DNA of 64,000 nt, taken from Flavisolibacter amylovorans (GTDB taxonomy: Bacteria; Bacteroidota; Bacteroidia; Chitinophagales; Chitinophagaceae). Positions 56,135 to 64,000 of this stretch are shown piece by piece (position 1 is the stretch's first letter; each line of letters opens with the position of its first letter). The notes beneath the pieces are model-generated. The model was given only the letters and a program-made list of their open reading frames with translations. It was not told the DNA's origin and made no database searches. Made by a program: the position numbers and the translations under genes. The DNA is taken from assembly GCF_039541815.1 (NCBI RefSeq), contig NZ_BAABGY010000015.1, positions 1 to 64,000 on the forward strand, given 5' to 3'.

Positions 56135-56698
56135 CTTCAGCGTGCGCAGCGTGATCGAATACCGCGTTTGCTTCACCGCGGCGATGCTGTGCTGCCATTC
56201 GGAGCGGGCGGAACCATCCATGACGTAGAGCGAGCGCCGGCGCACGGTGAGGCTGCGGGTGGCGGCGCGCACCTGCAGGGCTTTCTCGTAGGGCCGGAGG
56301 CGGAAGGTGCAGTCGGTGCCGAGCGAGATGCCCGCAATGAGCCCGAAAGGCGGCGCGTCGCGGTGCCAATTGATGACGGCGCCCGGCGGATACTCGGTCA
56401 CCAGTAGTTCTACGAGGGCCTCCGGAGCCTTGCCAATCCGCCGGGCCACCTGGGCCACGAGTGGATGAAACGGCTCAGGGATGTCGGCACCCCGCTTCAG
56501 GCGTCCCTCCTCGAAGCTGTAGTCGTAGCCATAGGAGGCGATCCGCCGCTTCGCCTCGTATCCCTGGAAGGTGAAGGTCTGCAGGGGAAGGGCACGCACA
56601 ACCTCAAGCAGCTTGGCCTCTTCGGCAGCGCTGATAAAGCCTTCTTCATACACGAAGCCCTCGGGATATTCCGGATCAACAGGAAATAGCGTGAGCAT
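56132..56698 (-). CDS. AlkB-like 2-oxoglutarate/Fe(II)-dependent dioxygenase
   Basis: A 188-residue enzyme of the AlkB family, which removes alkyl groups from N1-methyladenine and N3-methylcytosine in DNA or RNA. Iron ligands His112, Asp114 (INWHRDAPPFG) and His170 (SEWQHSI) and the 2-oxoglutarate arginines Arg179 and Arg185 (RYSITLRTL) are all present. The nucleotide-recognition lid is short, as in ABH2/ABH8-type bacterial homologues. The start used is the first ATG, but the frame stays open for 96 more codons upstream with protein-like sequence (see 56699-56986). Confidence 0.9.
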   Translation of the reverse strand: MLTLFPVDPEYPEGFVYEEGFISAAEEAKLLEVVRALPLQTFTFQGYEAKRRIASYGYDYSFEEGRLKRGADIPEPFHPLVAQVARRIGKAPEALVELLVTEYPPGAVINWHRDAPPFGLIAGISLGTDCTFRLRPYEKALQVRAATRSLTVRRRSLYVMDGSARSEWQHSIAAVKQTRYSITLRTLK

Positions 56699-56986
56699 AC
56701 CGGTGGAGGAAGCAAAAGCATGCCATCCCGGCCAGGCCGGTTCATCGGTCCCTTCGTACGCGATCGTGTAATCGGCCGAATAGCGGTCGATGGCGGCAGC
56801 GATGCCTGCGTAGCCACGGTCGAGGTGAGAGATAGGGAGCCTGCGGCGCTCGCCCCATCCGGTTTCCAGCAGCAGATAAAAAGAGGCGATCGTGCCGTTC
56901 CGCGCTTCGAATAAGCAAATGCGCCGCAGTGCAGACGGAGCAACTGTGCAGGAATAATGTCGGACACATGACGATGGATTGGCAAT
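56699..56986 (-). pseudogene. Protein-like open segment in frame with the AlkB gene, no normal start codon
   Basis: After a TGA at 56987-56989 the frame runs without a stop into the AlkB ATG. The last 75 codons read as ordered protein: RICLFEARNGTIASFYLLLE, TGWGERRRLPISHLDRGYAG, IAAAIDRYSADYTIAYEGTD, EPAWPGWHAFASSTG. No ATG, GTG or TTG occurs in the frame; a CTG (56927-56929) is the only near-start close to the ordered part. It may be a small gene that lost its start, or an N-terminal extension of AlkB. I do not recognise the family. Confidence 0.45.
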
Positions 56987-57051
56987 TCATCTGCTTTGGC
57001 AAAGTGCAGCTGCCAGTGCGGAATAGTTTTGCTTCCGTTAAACGACAATCT

Positions 57052-57552
57052 ATGATGAACCGCATCTTCCGCTTTACCTACCTGCCCTTTCTCATCGTAA
57101 TGGGCCTCGTGGTCGGTGGCGCCCTCTACCAGACGATCTCGATCGTGCCCTTCTGGGAAAAAGACATTACGATGTTCAGGAACTACGGCCACTGGGGCAT
57201 CAACTACTTCCCGATCCTGAGCCCGCTGATGAGCGTGCTGTGGCTGGTGCTCGTGGTCACCGGCATCAAGGCCGACGTGCCCAACAAGAAGCTGTTCTAC
57301 ACCGCGAACCTGTTCTTTCTCCTGATCATGGGCAGCACCTTCCTGTACTTCGCGCCCTTCCTCCTCACCCACATGGGCCATCCGCAAACGCAACTCTCCG
57401 ACGGGGAGCTCGCCTCCATGCTCCACACCTGGGCGCGCTGGGACCTCGTGCGCCAGCTCACCGGCCTCATCCCCTTCGGCATCTTCATCTACACCTATCA
57501 CCGGATCGGAGCCGTTGCTGCGCGGCCGCAGATCCAATGGGCAAGACCGTAA
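57052..57552 (+). CDS. DUF1772-like four-helix membrane protein
   Basis: A 166-residue protein with four membrane helices: FTYLPFLIVMGLVVGGALYQ, LSPLMSVLWLVLVVTGI, FYTANLFFLLIMGSTFLYFA and LVRQLTGLIPFGIFIYTY. Conserved-looking polar residues sit between helices (FWEKDITMFRNY, SMLHTWARWDLVR). The topology and the W-x-R-W-x-x-x-R segment resemble DUF1772 and anthrone-oxygenase-like proteins, but I am not certain. Two ATGs in a row open the gene. Confidence 0.65.
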   Translation: MMNRIFRFTYLPFLIVMGLVVGGALYQTISIVPFWEKDITMFRNYGHWGINYFPILSPLMSVLWLVLVVTGIKADVPNKKLFYTANLFFLLIMGSTFLYFAPFLLTHMGHPQTQLSDGELASMLHTWARWDLVRQLTGLIPFGIFIYTYHRIGAVAARPQIQWARP

Positions 57553-57568
57553 TTCTACGGACCCGCGC

Positions 57569-58318
57569 CTATTCCACCACGAACGTTACCGACCGGCTCA
57601 ACACCTGCTCAGAGGCACCGGTGGCCGTCATCCGGCACAGGAAGTGCAGCACGTGTTCCCCCTTGGCAAGCGTGGTCGTGTCAAAATGCACGGTGCCCAT
57701 ATTGTCGGGGGTCAGCGTGTCGATGATGTTCGCCTTGCTGAGCGGAGCTTCCACATCGTGCACGAGGAACCACTCGTGCGGGCGGGCGCTGCTCCAGGCG
57801 GTGGGCGCCAGCGCTACCTTGAAAGACTCGCCCGGGCCCACCTTCCAACGCGCAGCCGCGGCCATCGTGCTCCAGGTATTATAGGGCAGCAGCTTGTTGT
57901 TGAGGAGGATGCACACGAAATTGTTCTTCACATACAACCGCAGGAGGTCCACGTCGGAAGCGGTGCGTACCGGCAAGGCCTTCAGCTCGCGGAACGCGTC
58001 TGCGTTGATCAGGTCGTTGCCCACGAACAGCCCCTCATAGGGGGCATAGAAAGCCGCCAGCTCCTCCGGCGCGATCTTTCCGCCCTGCTTCAGCCGGCCT
58101 TTGAAGACCTGCGCCACGCTGTCCAGCACCAGGCTCCGGTCATAGAGGTCGCGTCCGGTGTCCGTGATCCTTGAATAGTTCGACAAGGTATTGTCGAGGT
58201 ACTTCATCTGGGCACTATATACGGTTGCGGCGATGGGGGTATCGTAATCGAAGGGCAGCTTCTCCTCCGACCGGCAGGCGGCGATAAAGGGCAGCAGCAG
58301 GAATGCTCTGAATTTCAT
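57569..58318 (-). CDS. Hypothetical lipoprotein
   Basis: A 249-residue protein; MKFRAFLLLPFIAACRSEEK has the lipobox IAAC. The first 110 residues are helical (TVYSAQMKYLDNTLSNYSRI, DRSLVLDSVAQVFKGRL), the rest beta-rich (FKVALAPTAWSSARPHEWFL, MGTVHFDTTTLAKGEHVLHF). I do not recognise a family. Convergent with the DUF1772-like gene, 16 bases apart; about 75 bases separate it from the methionine aminopeptidase gene upstream. Confidence 0.75.
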   Translation of the reverse strand: MKFRAFLLLPFIAACRSEEKLPFDYDTPIAATVYSAQMKYLDNTLSNYSRITDTGRDLYDRSLVLDSVAQVFKGRLKQGGKIAPEELAAFYAPYEGLFVGNDLINADAFRELKALPVRTASDVDLLRLYVKNNFVCILLNNKLLPYNTWSTMAAAARWKVGPGESFKVALAPTAWSSARPHEWFLVHDVEAPLSKANIIDTLTPDNMGTVHFDTTTLAKGEHVLHFLCRMTATGASEQVLSRSVTFVVE

Positions 58319-58392
58319 AAACCAGGTTTTGGAAGAGAAGGACCGACCGTATTCCTACGGATTTGTGCATTGAAGGGCCCGGAGGGTGCCGC

Positions 58393-59157
58393 TCAGCCCC
58401 AGATCCCGTTCTTTTCCGTAAGGATGATCGGGGCTGCATCGGTGACCAGGATGGTATGTTCGTGCTGCGCCATGAAGCCGCCGCGGTTGCCTACCATCGT
58501 CCATCCGTCGCCCAGCGTTTCGGCATAGGTGGATGCGGTGGCGATGAAGGTTTCGATGGCCACCACCGTATTTTTCCGGAAGCGTGCGAAGTTGGTGCGG
58601 TCGCGGTAGTTGGCGATCTCGGCCGGCTCTTCGTGGAGCTGCCTGCCGATGCCGTGTCCCGTAAGGTTACGGATCACCTTGTAGCCGCGCTTCTTTGCCT
58701 CGGTTTCCATGAGGTGTCCCACGTCGGCGATGCGCACCCCGCCGCGGATGGCGCCGATGGCCTGCTGCAGGATCGCCCTGGATGCGTCGATGAGTGGCCC
58801 GTGCCCGTGCAGGTCGCTGCCCAGCACAAAGGAGCCTCCATTGTCGGACCAGAACCCATCGAGCTCCGCCGATACGTCGATGTTGATCAGGTCGCCCTCC
58901 TTCAGGATCCGGGCAGCGGAGGGAATGCCGTGGCAGAATTCCTGGTTGACGCTGATGCAGGCGCAGCCCGGGAACCGGTAGGCGAGCGCAGGCGCGGAGC
59001 GCGCTCCAAAGCCGGCGAGCAGCCGCGCGCCATAGTCGTCGAGCTCCTTGGTGCTCATGCCCGGGCGGGCGTAGGCGCTCATTTCTTTCAGGGTAAGGGC
59101 AACGGCCTCGCTGGCCTTTTTCATACCGATCAGCTCGGCTTCTTTGGTGATGGACAT
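58393..59157 (-). CDS. map: Type I methionine aminopeptidase
   Basis: Removes the initiator methionine from nascent proteins. The 254-residue product has all five metal ligands of the pita-bread fold: two Asp in LINIDVSAELDGFWSDNGG, His in LTGHGIGRQLHEEP, Glu in TVVAIETFIA and Glu in MAQHEHTILVT. The substrate-binding His is in QEFCHGIPSAA. The usual E-P-x-(I/T) around the fourth ligand reads E-T-F-I here. No zinc-binding N-terminal extension. It lies away from the ribosomal-protein and secY cluster where many bacteria keep map, so it may be a second copy (inference). Confidence 0.93.
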   Translation of the reverse strand: MSITKEAELIGMKKASEAVALTLKEMSAYARPGMSTKELDDYGARLLAGFGARSAPALAYRFPGCACISVNQEFCHGIPSAARILKEGDLINIDVSAELDGFWSDNGGSFVLGSDLHGHGPLIDASRAILQQAIGAIRGGVRIADVGHLMETEAKKRGYKVIRNLTGHGIGRQLHEEPAEIANYRDRTNFARFRKNTVVAIETFIATASTYAETLGDGWTMVGNRGGFMAQHEHTILVTDAAPIILTEKNGIWG

Positions 59158-59233
59158 GGGGAAAAAGTTGGAAGTGGCTCCTGAATCAGGGGCTCCGGGA
59201 TCAATGCGGAGGCGCCGGTCACATACACCGGAA

Positions 59234-59335
59234 TCAGCGCCGGAACACGCGCTTCAGCATCCGTGCGGTGCCGCTTATCACGATGAAGGCGATAAGCGCA
59301 ATAATTGCCAGCTCGGTCACTGAATAGGGCGCCAT
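59234..59335 (-). CDS. Very small single-pass membrane protein
   Basis: A 33-residue frame, MAPYSVTELAIIALIAFIVI then SGTARMLKRVFRR: one membrane helix and a basic tail, like many short regulatory membrane peptides. An A-rich leader (AAAAAAGAAT) precedes the ATG. It is unsupported by family evidence. Confidence 0.4.
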   Translation of the reverse strand: MAPYSVTELAIIALIAFIVISGTARMLKRVFRR

Positions 59336-59560
59336 GGTGATTCTTTTTTTTGAAGATAGCAAAAAACGGGCAACGTATCCGCCCTTGTGGCCCTGCGCCG
59401 CCCGCAGCGCAACCGGGAAGCGATCGGCAGCCCTGTGGCCCGGATCGAAGGCCCTTTCTGCCTTGCATTCCTCCCTCCCCTCAGAAGCTGTTTGACTTAT
59501 TCGATCAGGGCTCATCGGACCGCGCAAGCGCAGGAGCGGGGCTGATGCCCCTGTCACGAC

Positions 59561-59673
59561 GGCACGACGGCACTCCCGAAGCTTTGGGAGGCACGACGAA
59601 AAGTAGAACGAACAGATTGTTTTCCTACGTCGCGCCGTTGCGCCGTTGCGCATCGAGGCCGCCTGCGGCCGAC
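59561..59673. repeat. Composite hairpin repeat (family K), copy 2
   Basis: CCCGAAGCTTTGGG hairpin, GCACGACG, about 35 bases, CGTCGCGCCGTTGCG, and GAGGCCGCCTGCGGCCGAC, the same order as 30867-30990. The gap 59336-59703 shows no gene. Confidence 0.5.
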
Positions 59674-59703
59674 CTTTTTACCCTTTCCTATTGATCGTTT
59701 AAC

Positions 59704-60045
59704 TCAAACATCCCTCCCTCCGTGCGACACTGCCTTCAGCCCGATGATGGAGCCGATGAGCGTGGACAGGAAGAAGATCCGCCAGAAGTGCGCGGGATCC
59801 TTGAATACCAGTATTCCTACAAGCGCAGTGCCTACCGCTCCGATGCCCGTCCATACGGCGTAGGCCGTCCCGATCGGCAGTGTTTGCGCCGCCTTTACGA
59901 GGCCGAGCATGCTGATCGTGAGCGAAACGAGAAAGCCGGCGTACCACCAGTACACAGCAGTGCCCGTAGCTTCCTTGGCCTTGCCAAGGCAGGAGGCAAA
60001 GGCCACTTCAAACAGGCCGGCGATGATCAATATGATCCAGTTCAT
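59704..60045 (-). CDS. SMR family exporter (SugE/Gdx-like)
   Basis: A 113-residue protein with the four helices of the small multidrug resistance family, which work as antiparallel dimers driven by protons. The essential Glu13 is in IAGLFEVAFAS. GTAYAVWTGIGAVGTALVGI is the helix-3 signature; it is the Gdx/SugE form rather than EmrE. Gdx subtypes export guanidinium, but I see no guanidine riboswitch in the 80-base leader, so the substrate is open. Downstream of the TIGR04222-type gene and maybe co-transcribed. Confidence 0.88.
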   Translation of the reverse strand: MNWIILIIAGLFEVAFASCLGKAKEATGTAVYWWYAGFLVSLTISMLGLVKAAQTLPIGTAYAVWTGIGAVGTALVGILVFKDPAHFWRIFFLSTLIGSIIGLKAVSHGGRDV

Positions 60046-60125
60046 GCAGTAGACTTTGCACGAAGGTCGGGGGGGAACCATCCGCCGCCGTAAAAAAAGA
60101 AGAACGGTATCCGGACCAACAGGCG

Positions 60126-61493
60126 TTAGTCGCCGCCTCCGCAGCCGCCGCAGCCACCACCACAGGACGAACCGCACGAAGAGCCGCACGAAGAGCCACA
60201 GCCGCCCACCATCGTGGCGGAGTGCCGGTCTACGAACTGCACGAGCGGCAGGAAGGAGACCGAGAGGACGGCGGTGCCGAAGAGGAAGTAGCGCCACTGC
60301 CAATCGCTGACACCTTCTGCGTATTCAGTGCGCGGCCGCGCGTGGTATAGCTGCGGGATTGTGACCGTACTGCACAGGCGCGGTAGCCGGAGCAGGTAGA
60401 AGATCGTGAACGCCAGGAGCAATACCAGCACCAGGCCCAGCTGCTCCACCGGCAGCTCGCGGGAGATGCCTGTGGCAAGCCTTAAGACGCCCCACAGCAG
60501 CAGGAGCGCCAGCACCCCGAAGTTGGTAAAGAACAGGGCGGCAAACTCCCCCGAGCGGGCTACGTGCTTGCGGAAGGCGCTCATCGAATGGGCTATATTC
60601 CAGAATACGGGCTTCTGCTGGAGCTCGCGCTGGTAGGGCGCATAAAAGGAACTGCCCCTTTCCCGCAGCGTACGGAGCGCCTGTTCCTGTTCCGGCGTGC
60701 TACCACTCCCCTCGGCTGCCCGCACCGTCCGGTCGTCGTTGATGATCACCCCGCCGCGGTCTACCAACTCGCCTACGGTGCCCGCAACGACGGCGGAGAG
60801 CTTTCGCCGCTTCAGGTAGACGAGCTCCTCGATATGGAGATGAAAAACGAAGGCGTCGGGATGAAAGCCGGCTACCAGGCGGCGGAGGCGATACCGGTTC
60901 CACAGCTCAAGGCCGCCCGCAGCGGCGATTGCCGCTACCAGGTAGTACTCCAGGAAACCCGGGTTACCGATCTCCTCGTAGACGGGACGGAGCAGGGAGA
61001 AGAGCGGGAAGGCCAGCAGCACCAGTAGAACTACAAGGATCGGGAGTAGCGCGCGGATCGGGAAGCGCGCCTTACTGAGGTGAAGCGGCGCGAGCATGTC
61101 GGGGTACTCCCAGATCACGGCCGGCTGCGGACCAAAAACCTCCGTGTACCGCTGCGTGGTGTATTCCCTTGCCTTCCGGAAGCGCAGGGCATCCTGACGG
61201 CTGTGGGTGGAGGGCACGTGCTGGATGGGCTTGCCCAGGAGTGCGCAGAACTGCTGGTAGGAGGAAGTGTAAATCAGGTGCTGGTGCCAAACGGCATCCA
61301 CGATCTCCGACGGCGAAACCATCGAGTCGGACGTAGCTGCCAGGTACATGAACTTTCTATACTCGAGTAGCGCGCGTTCGGTGAAGGCTTTGCTCCAGCA
61401 TTGCTCCTGGGCGAGGCGCAAGGAGAAGGTGTACTCGCCCGCAGGCTCGTCAAAATTGAATGATAAGAGGTCGTTCCATAATCGTGTATCCAT
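60126..61493 (-). CDS. TIGR04222-type membrane protein with a Cys/Gly-rich tail
   Basis: A 455-residue protein. The N-terminal 130 residues contain VDAVWHQHLIYTSSYQQFC, the W-H-x-H-x-x-x-T motif of glycine-rich-domain (DUF1399/GRDP) proteins. Two membrane helices (LLPILVVLLVLLAFPLFSLL, YYLVAAIAAAGGLELW) precede a cytoplasmic domain (RRKLSAVVAGTVGELVDRGG, then EQALRTL), matching TIGR04222. Three more helices follow, and the end is CGSSCGSSCGSSCGGGCGGC-like, with six Cys in 23 residues. Function unknown; the tail could bind metals or be modified. Confidence 0.8.
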   Translation of the reverse strand: MDTRLWNDLLSFNFDEPAGEYTFSLRLAQEQCWSKAFTERALLEYRKFMYLAATSDSMVSPSEIVDAVWHQHLIYTSSYQQFCALLGKPIQHVPSTHSRQDALRFRKAREYTTQRYTEVFGPQPAVIWEYPDMLAPLHLSKARFPIRALLPILVVLLVLLAFPLFSLLRPVYEEIGNPGFLEYYLVAAIAAAGGLELWNRYRLRRLVAGFHPDAFVFHLHIEELVYLKRRKLSAVVAGTVGELVDRGGVIINDDRTVRAAEGSGSTPEQEQALRTLRERGSSFYAPYQRELQQKPVFWNIAHSMSAFRKHVARSGEFAALFFTNFGVLALLLLWGVLRLATGISRELPVEQLGLVLVLLLAFTIFYLLRLPRLCSTVTIPQLYHARPRTEYAEGVSDWQWRYFLFGTAVLSVSFLPLVQFVDRHSATMVGGCGSSCGSSCGSSCGGGCGGCGGGD

Positions 61494-61763
61494 AGTTTTT
61501 TCAGGAACGCCGGGCCGCGGGGGCCGCAGCCCTGCGTTTACGATCTAAAGTTCGCTGATCCCGCGCCAATATGGGCCTGCGGCCATATTAACATTATATG
61601 AATTCGGGCGCAGGAACGGGCGCATCCGCACCGCACCCCGGTCATGGATGAGCCGGCTCCGCTCATAATCCCCGCTCCACCGTTCCGCCCCCGGATGGAG
61701 CCGTCCGGCACTAAAATCCAACGTAGAAGACAAAACGTACGAATTTTTTCCTAGGTTTACAAC
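61494..61763. promoter_or_regulatory. Divergent promoter region of the TIGR04222 and BlaI-type genes
   Basis: 270 bases with no gene. AAAACGTACGAATTTT (about 61732-61747) is a near-palindrome 17 bases before the BlaI-type start and is a possible self-operator. The classic TACA-n2-TGTA BlaI site is not evident. Confidence 0.35.
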
Positions 61764-62165
61764 ATGAAAGAAAAGTCCACTTCCAACCGCGGTACGGAGC
61801 CTACCAAATCGGAGCTCGAGATCCTGCAGGTACTGTGGCAGCACGGCCCTTCCACGGTGCGCTTCGTGAACGACACGCTCAACGAGGAAAAGCGCGAGGT
61901 GCAGTACAGCTCCACGCTGAAGCTGATGCAGATCATGCACGACAAAGGCCTCCTGCTCCGCGACGACAGCTCGATGAAGCACGTGTACCGGCCCGCCGTG
62001 GAAGAGCAGAAAACGAAGAGCCAGCTGCTCGACCGCATGATCGACACCATGTTCAACGGCTCGCGCAGCAACCTCGTGCTGCAGCTGCTGGGCAACAAGA
62101 AAACATCGAAGAAGGAGCTGCAGGAGATCAAGGAATTCCTGCGCAAGCTCGATGAAGGCAAATAA
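61764..62165 (+). CDS. BlaI/MecI/CopY family transcriptional repressor
   Basis: A 133-residue winged-helix repressor. PTKSELEILQVLWQHGPSTV and SSTLKLMQIMHDKGLLLRDD are the recognition and wing regions; the C-terminal third (RMIDTMFNGSRSNLVLQLLG, KKELQEIKEFLRKLDEGK) is the dimerisation and cleavage region. In BlaI/MecI systems the M56 membrane protease encoded next door triggers repressor cleavage on signal. Here the M56 gene starts 17 bases downstream, so the two form an operon. Confidence 0.95.
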   Translation: MKEKSTSNRGTEPTKSELEILQVLWQHGPSTVRFVNDTLNEEKREVQYSSTLKLMQIMHDKGLLLRDDSSMKHVYRPAVEEQKTKSQLLDRMIDTMFNGSRSNLVLQLLGNKKTSKKELQEIKEFLRKLDEGK

Positions 62166-62182
62166 CCCGTAATGCGATCATC

Positions 62183-63991
62183 ATGAACACACCGTTTCTG
62201 TCGGACACCCTGCTCCGCGCGCTGCTCTGGACGCTTGTGTACTCACTGCCGCTCGGCCTGCTGGCCGCAGCCCTTGCGGGCGCCGTGGTGGCCGCCACGC
62301 GCAGCCGCCCGCCGGCCCTGCGCTACAATGCCCTGCTCGCCGTAGGCGCCTCGTTCCTGCTTGCCACCGCAGCCGTGTTCCTGTATTACTACGGCAGCCC
62401 TGAATCGGGCCCCGCAACCGAAGCACCCGTGCAGCCGCTTGCAGCGGCCTATGAAGGACCCGCCGCCGGGCCGTCTTTTTACAGCTCCTGGGCAGCTTCC
62501 ACGGCGGCCTTCATCGACCGGAACGCCGCACTGCTGCTGGGGGCCTGGGCGCTCCTGTTTGCCCTCCGCGCGTTTCGCTTGGCCTATGATTACCGGTCGC
62601 TGCACGTCCTCCGCAGCCGGGCGCTGGCGCCCGTGGCGCCGCAGTGGGAGGCGCGCCTGGAGGAGCTTTGCGGCCGCATCGGGCTGCGTGGCCCTGTTCC
62701 GCTGTTCGAGTCGGGACTCGCGCGGGTGCCGATGATCGTGGGCTACCTGAAGCCCGTGCTGCTGGTGCCGGCCGGCTTCTTCAGCGGGCTGCCGTCCGAG
62801 AGCGTGGAGGCCATCCTGCTGCACGAGCTCGCGCACCTGCGCCGCCGCGACCACCTCGTAAACGGGTTGCAGCATGCCGCCGAGCTGCTCTTCTTCTTCA
62901 ACCCCGCGGTGCTGTGGCTCTCGCGCCTCCTGCGCACCGAGCGCGAGCACTGCTGCGACGACCTCGCCGTGCAGCATTCCGGCAACACCCGCAGCTACAT
63001 CAACGCCCTCGTGGCCTTCCAGGAACACCACGCCACGCCGCTCGGGGCACTCGCTTTCGCCGACCGCGACATGCCCCTCCTCGACCGTATCAAACGCCTT
63101 ATTCATCATCAAAACAAAACATTGAACACCATGGAAAAGACCACGCTCCTCGCCGGCCTCCTGGCCATCACGCTCGTTGGCAGCGCCTTCTACCAGCAAC
63201 AGCAGCCCGATCCGAAACCCGCAGCGGCAATCGTGACCGACACGGTACCCATCGCTCCCCCGCTCGCACCCGGCGGAGCCGACACCAGCGGCAAGCGCAC
63301 CGGGCAAATACAGTACAGCGATGGTAACAAGACCTACCGTTTCGAGATGAAGGAAGACAAGCTGACCGGGCTCTCGATCGACGGAACGCAGGTTCCGGCC
63401 GACAAGCTCAGTGGCTACGAGTCGCTCTTCCGCAAAGTGCTGACCGATTCGCGCAAGGCGGAGGCGGAGGCCAGCAGACACCGCCGGCGCGCCATCGATC
63501 TGGAGAAAGAAGCCGACCGCATGCGGGTGAAGGCCGAGGAAATGCGAACAAAGGCCGCGGAGCTGAAGCAGCAGGTGGTTGACCTCCACGCCGATGCCGC
63601 TACCCTCGAAAAAGAGCGCAGGGAGCACGACGCTACCCGTGCGGAGCACGAGCGGACGATGGCCGATCATGCACGCACAGCGAAGGAGCATGAGGCCATG
63701 ATGCGCGAGCACCAGAAGACGGTGGAGGTGCACGAGCTGCGCAACAAAGAGCACCAGCGCCTTGCCAAAGAGCACGAGGCCATGGCGCGCATCCACGAGC
63801 GCGAGGCCCAGGTGCACCGCACGGTACACGACAAGATGGTTGCGGAAGGCCTCATCAAGGAAGGGAAGACCACCTCCATCTCCTTCGACGACGATAAGCT
63901 GATCATCAATGGCGTGACGCAACCGGCCGAAGTGGCGGCGCGCTACCGCAAGCTCATTGCAGAGGAAAAAGCACGGCTCGGACTGAAGTAA
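62183..63991 (+). CDS. BlaR1-type M56 membrane metallopeptidase with a heptad-histidine coiled coil
   Basis: A 602-residue signal transducer. Four membrane helices lie within the first 330 residues, with the zinc site H214-E-L-A-H218 (LLHELAHLRRRDHL) and downstream EREHCCDD in the cytoplasmic loop. After the last helix (about residue 315-330) the outer part lacks a penicillin-binding domain. Instead it has a coiled coil (about 400-550) in which His482, 489, 496, 503, 510, 517, 524, 531, 538 and 545 recur every seven residues. It likely senses something other than beta-lactams, perhaps metals or pH (inference), and drives cleavage of the upstream repressor. The stop codon is inside the window. 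Confidence 0.9.
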   Translation: MNTPFLSDTLLRALLWTLVYSLPLGLLAAALAGAVVAATRSRPPALRYNALLAVGASFLLATAAVFLYYYGSPESGPATEAPVQPLAAAYEGPAAGPSFYSSWAASTAAFIDRNAALLLGAWALLFALRAFRLAYDYRSLHVLRSRALAPVAPQWEARLEELCGRIGLRGPVPLFESGLARVPMIVGYLKPVLLVPAGFFSGLPSESVEAILLHELAHLRRRDHLVNGLQHAAELLFFFNPAVLWLSRLLRTEREHCCDDLAVQHSGNTRSYINALVAFQEHHATPLGALAFADRDMPLLDRIKRLIHHQNKTLNTMEKTTLLAGLLAITLVGSAFYQQQQPDPKPAAAIVTDTVPIAPPLAPGGADTSGKRTGQIQYSDGNKTYRFEMKEDKLTGLSIDGTQVPADKLSGYESLFRKVLTDSRKAEAEASRHRRRAIDLEKEADRMRVKAEEMRTKAAELKQQVVDLHADAATLEKERREHDATRAEHERTMADHARTAKEHEAMMREHQKTVEVHELRNKEHQRLAKEHEAMARIHEREAQVHRTVHDKMVAEGLIKEGKTTSISFDDDKLIINGVTQPAEVAARYRKLIAEEKARLGLK

Positions 63992-64000
63992 TACGGATCA

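Noticed and set aside
60046..60125. Guanidine riboswitch upstream of the SMR exporter
   Set aside because: Only 80 bases are available and no conserved guanidine-I, -II or -III core is visible.
62243..63922. Minus-strand open frame of 559 codons opposite the M56 gene
   Set aside because: Shadow frame created by codon bias; HELAH and membrane helices are on the plus strand.

Overview
The window is GC-rich, gene-dense DNA from a member of the Bacteroidota, most likely a Chitinophagaceae-type organism (inference). Support comes from two very large secreted proteins with C-terminal type IX secretion sorting domains, many lipoproteins with a cysteine lipobox, short leaders preceded by the Bacteroidota -7 promoter motif TAnnTTTG, malate:quinone oxidoreductase plus type II NADH dehydrogenase, and a glycine-rich RRM protein. 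I see no rRNA, tRNA, CRISPR array, prophage or integron. Because GC is high, long antisense open frames shadow most real genes; I left them out.

Layout. 0.3-6.4 kb: recR, an Ig-like lipoprotein and a UvrD-type helicase fused to a PD-(D/E)XK nuclease. 6.4-15.6 kb: a broken Y1 transposase, secreted proteins, a two-domain alpha/beta hydrolase, a stand-alone receiver, a DUF4349 lipoprotein, an ECF42-type sigma factor overlapping its YCII/DGPF partner, and small proteins. 15.6-30 kb: a processive GT2 glycosyltransferase, the T9SS proteins (1186 and about 1164 aa), a glycine-zipper lipoprotein, an AI-2E family permease, a peroxiredoxin with an AhpD-like partner, and a GDPD phosphodiesterase. 30-47 kb: mqo, a BNR-type secreted protein, a K+ channel with RCK domains, a VOC protein, a CHY zinc-finger protein, a histone-H1-like protein, a P1 peptidase, an RRM protein, a metallophosphoesterase, NDH-2, a YgjV-like fusion and a hydrolase. 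47-64 kb: an NqrB/RnfD-like membrane domain fused to DUF2330, a receiver, a second AI-2E permease, small envelope proteins, PhyH and AlkB-type dioxygenases, methionine aminopeptidase, an SMR exporter, a TIGR04222-type protein and a BlaI/BlaR1-type pair.

The most unusual content is between the genes. (1) Four composite elements of about 260-340 bp (935-1252, 38270-38611, 50224-50535, 54771-55031) share one plan: an outer GC-rich arm, an inner bidirectional terminator hairpin, and the same arm inverted. All four lie just downstream of a gene. Solo arms also occur, one inside the broken transposase. They look like terminator-carrying MITE or REP-type elements. (2) Many gene ends carry short-period word arrays (periods of about 7, 8 or 9 bases, each locus with its own word). 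The octamers TAATGTGC/TAATGGGG repeatedly begin exactly on the stop codon, and another word family encodes the last residues of NDH-2. (3) A degenerate G-rich array fills 32641-33073.

Among proteins, the BlaR1-like M56 protein at the right end has ten histidines at exact seven-residue spacing in a coiled coil, and the RnfD-like/DUF2330 fusion is also notable. Most metabolic genes are single transcription units. The clearest functional pairs are sigma/YCII (4-bp overlap), peroxiredoxin/AhpD-like protein, and BlaI/M56.
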